34,454 nucleotides of DNA from Fidelibacterota bacterium (GTDB taxonomy: Bacteria; Fidelibacterota; Marinisomatia; Marinisomatales; UBA1611): contig PBFM01000003.1 of the NCBI GenBank assembly GCA_002718655.1, positions 9,959 to 44,412 on the forward strand, written 5' to 3'. The notes beneath the pieces were generated by a model. The model did not search any database, was not told the origin of the DNA, and saw only the letters and a list, made by a program, of their open reading frames with translations. A program made the translations under genes and the position numbers. Shown here in pieces: positions 34,068 to 34,454 of this stretch; the stretch's first letter is position 1, and every line of letters starts with the position of its first letter.

Positions 34068-34454
34068 TATCAAGGTTTGTAATTATGTTCCGTAGTACAT
34101 TTTTAAATGTATTTATTTCATCTTCTGAAATTGCTTTTCTAGCTTCTTCTCTAGTTTTTTCCATAACAGGCAAAACATCATAGAAGAGTTGCTTACCGGC
34201 ATTTGTAAGAACAATTCTTTTAATCCTATGGTCTAACTGGTCTGCAATGCGTACCACTAAATTCTTTTTTTCTAAGGCATCAATTATTCGCGTTATACTT
34301 GTCTTATCCTTTAGGCATATCTCTCCTAACTCCTTCTGCGATGCTGACTCCAGCTGCCACACGGGGCCCAAAACCATCCATTGGTCGAGTGAAATATCTA
34401 CTCCCGAATCCATTGCATTTTGGACAAATCTTTTTGTCATAGCGCGATGTGCTG
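34054..34454 (-). CDS. MarR-family transcriptional regulator (partial, N-terminus beyond window)
   Basis: A winged-helix repressor. LDQWMVLGPVWQLESASQKELGEICLKDKTSITRIIDALEKKNLV is the dimer/DNA-recognition core. DQLDHRIKRIVLTNAGKQLFYDVLPV supplies the wing and final helices. The ORF track starts at 34440, but the frame stays open to the window edge (residues AHRA precede the listed Met) and the first helix would be incomplete, so the true start is probably outside. The family usually represses the operon it heads when no ligand is bound, and it overlaps the outer-membrane channel gene. It is therefore the likely local regulator of the efflux/TonB operon. The operator, expected upstream, is not visible here. 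Confidence 0.92.
   Translation of the reverse strand, partial: AHRAMTKRFVQNAMDSGVDISLDQWMVLGPVWQLESASQKELGEICLKDKTSITRIIDALEKKNLVVRIADQLDHRIKRIVLTNAGKQLFYDVLPVMEKTREEARKAISEDEINTFKNVLRNIITNLDSETD

Overview
This is an AT-rich chromosomal window. Nearly every gene is on the minus strand; the exceptions are hemW and a short plus-strand block (zinc-ribbon membrane protein, grxD, tRNA-Glu). The organism looks like a diderm of the Fibrobacterota-Chlorobiota-Bacteroidota (FCB) group. The pointers are secreted proteins ending in YPNPFN-type sorting domains, a TonB-dependent receptor (TBDR) with an N-terminal carboxypeptidase-regulatory-like domain paired with a DUF4249-type lipoprotein, a dockerin-like tail on a protease, and a tripartite efflux pump. 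A mitochondrial-type citrate synthase and the overall style fit Candidatus Marinimicrobia (SAR406) best. That placement is inference; no 16S rRNA gene is present.

Layout by coordinate. 1-3637: a tightly overlapped minus-strand operon read queD-like, VUT-family transporter, folE, lpdA, lipB (cut by the left edge). It joins pterin/queuosine precursor metabolism to lipoate-dependent dehydrogenase functions. 3901-7103: an operon of a barrel-like lipoprotein, an unrecognised 325-aa protein, an MBL-fold hydrolase, a DUF309 protein and a degenerate receiver-like protein. 7164-14184: citrate synthase coupled by ATGA to a secreted M14 carboxypeptidase, which overlaps a secreted S8 protease; a 590-aa sorted protein of unknown function follows.

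14296-20709: an envelope-polymer cluster with a GNAT acetyltransferase, an MsbA-like ABC exporter, three CDP-glycerol glycerophosphotransferase-like enzymes (two of them tandem paralogues) and a LicC-like cytidylyltransferase. Together these could activate an alcohol phosphate with CTP, transfer it onto a surface glycan or lipid, and export the product. This teichoic-acid-like toolkit in a Gram-negative-type genome is the most interesting system in the window.

20792-23830: hemW (plus) converges on xth (minus). A plus-strand unit of a membrane zinc-ribbon protein, grxD and tRNA-Glu(TTC) follows, closed by a strong bidirectional hairpin terminator shared with the operon arriving from the right. 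23868-34454: one uninterrupted operon of marR (cut by the right edge), TolC-type lipoprotein, membrane-fusion protein, RND pump, NDUFA9-like SDR, TonB-dependent receptor and DUF4249-type lipoprotein. It unites efflux and TonB-dependent uptake genes, possibly under MarR control.

No CRISPR array, insertion sequence, integrase, phage gene or rRNA was seen. All intergenic gaps are under 300 bases; the largest (3638-3900) is AT-rich and holds nothing I can name.
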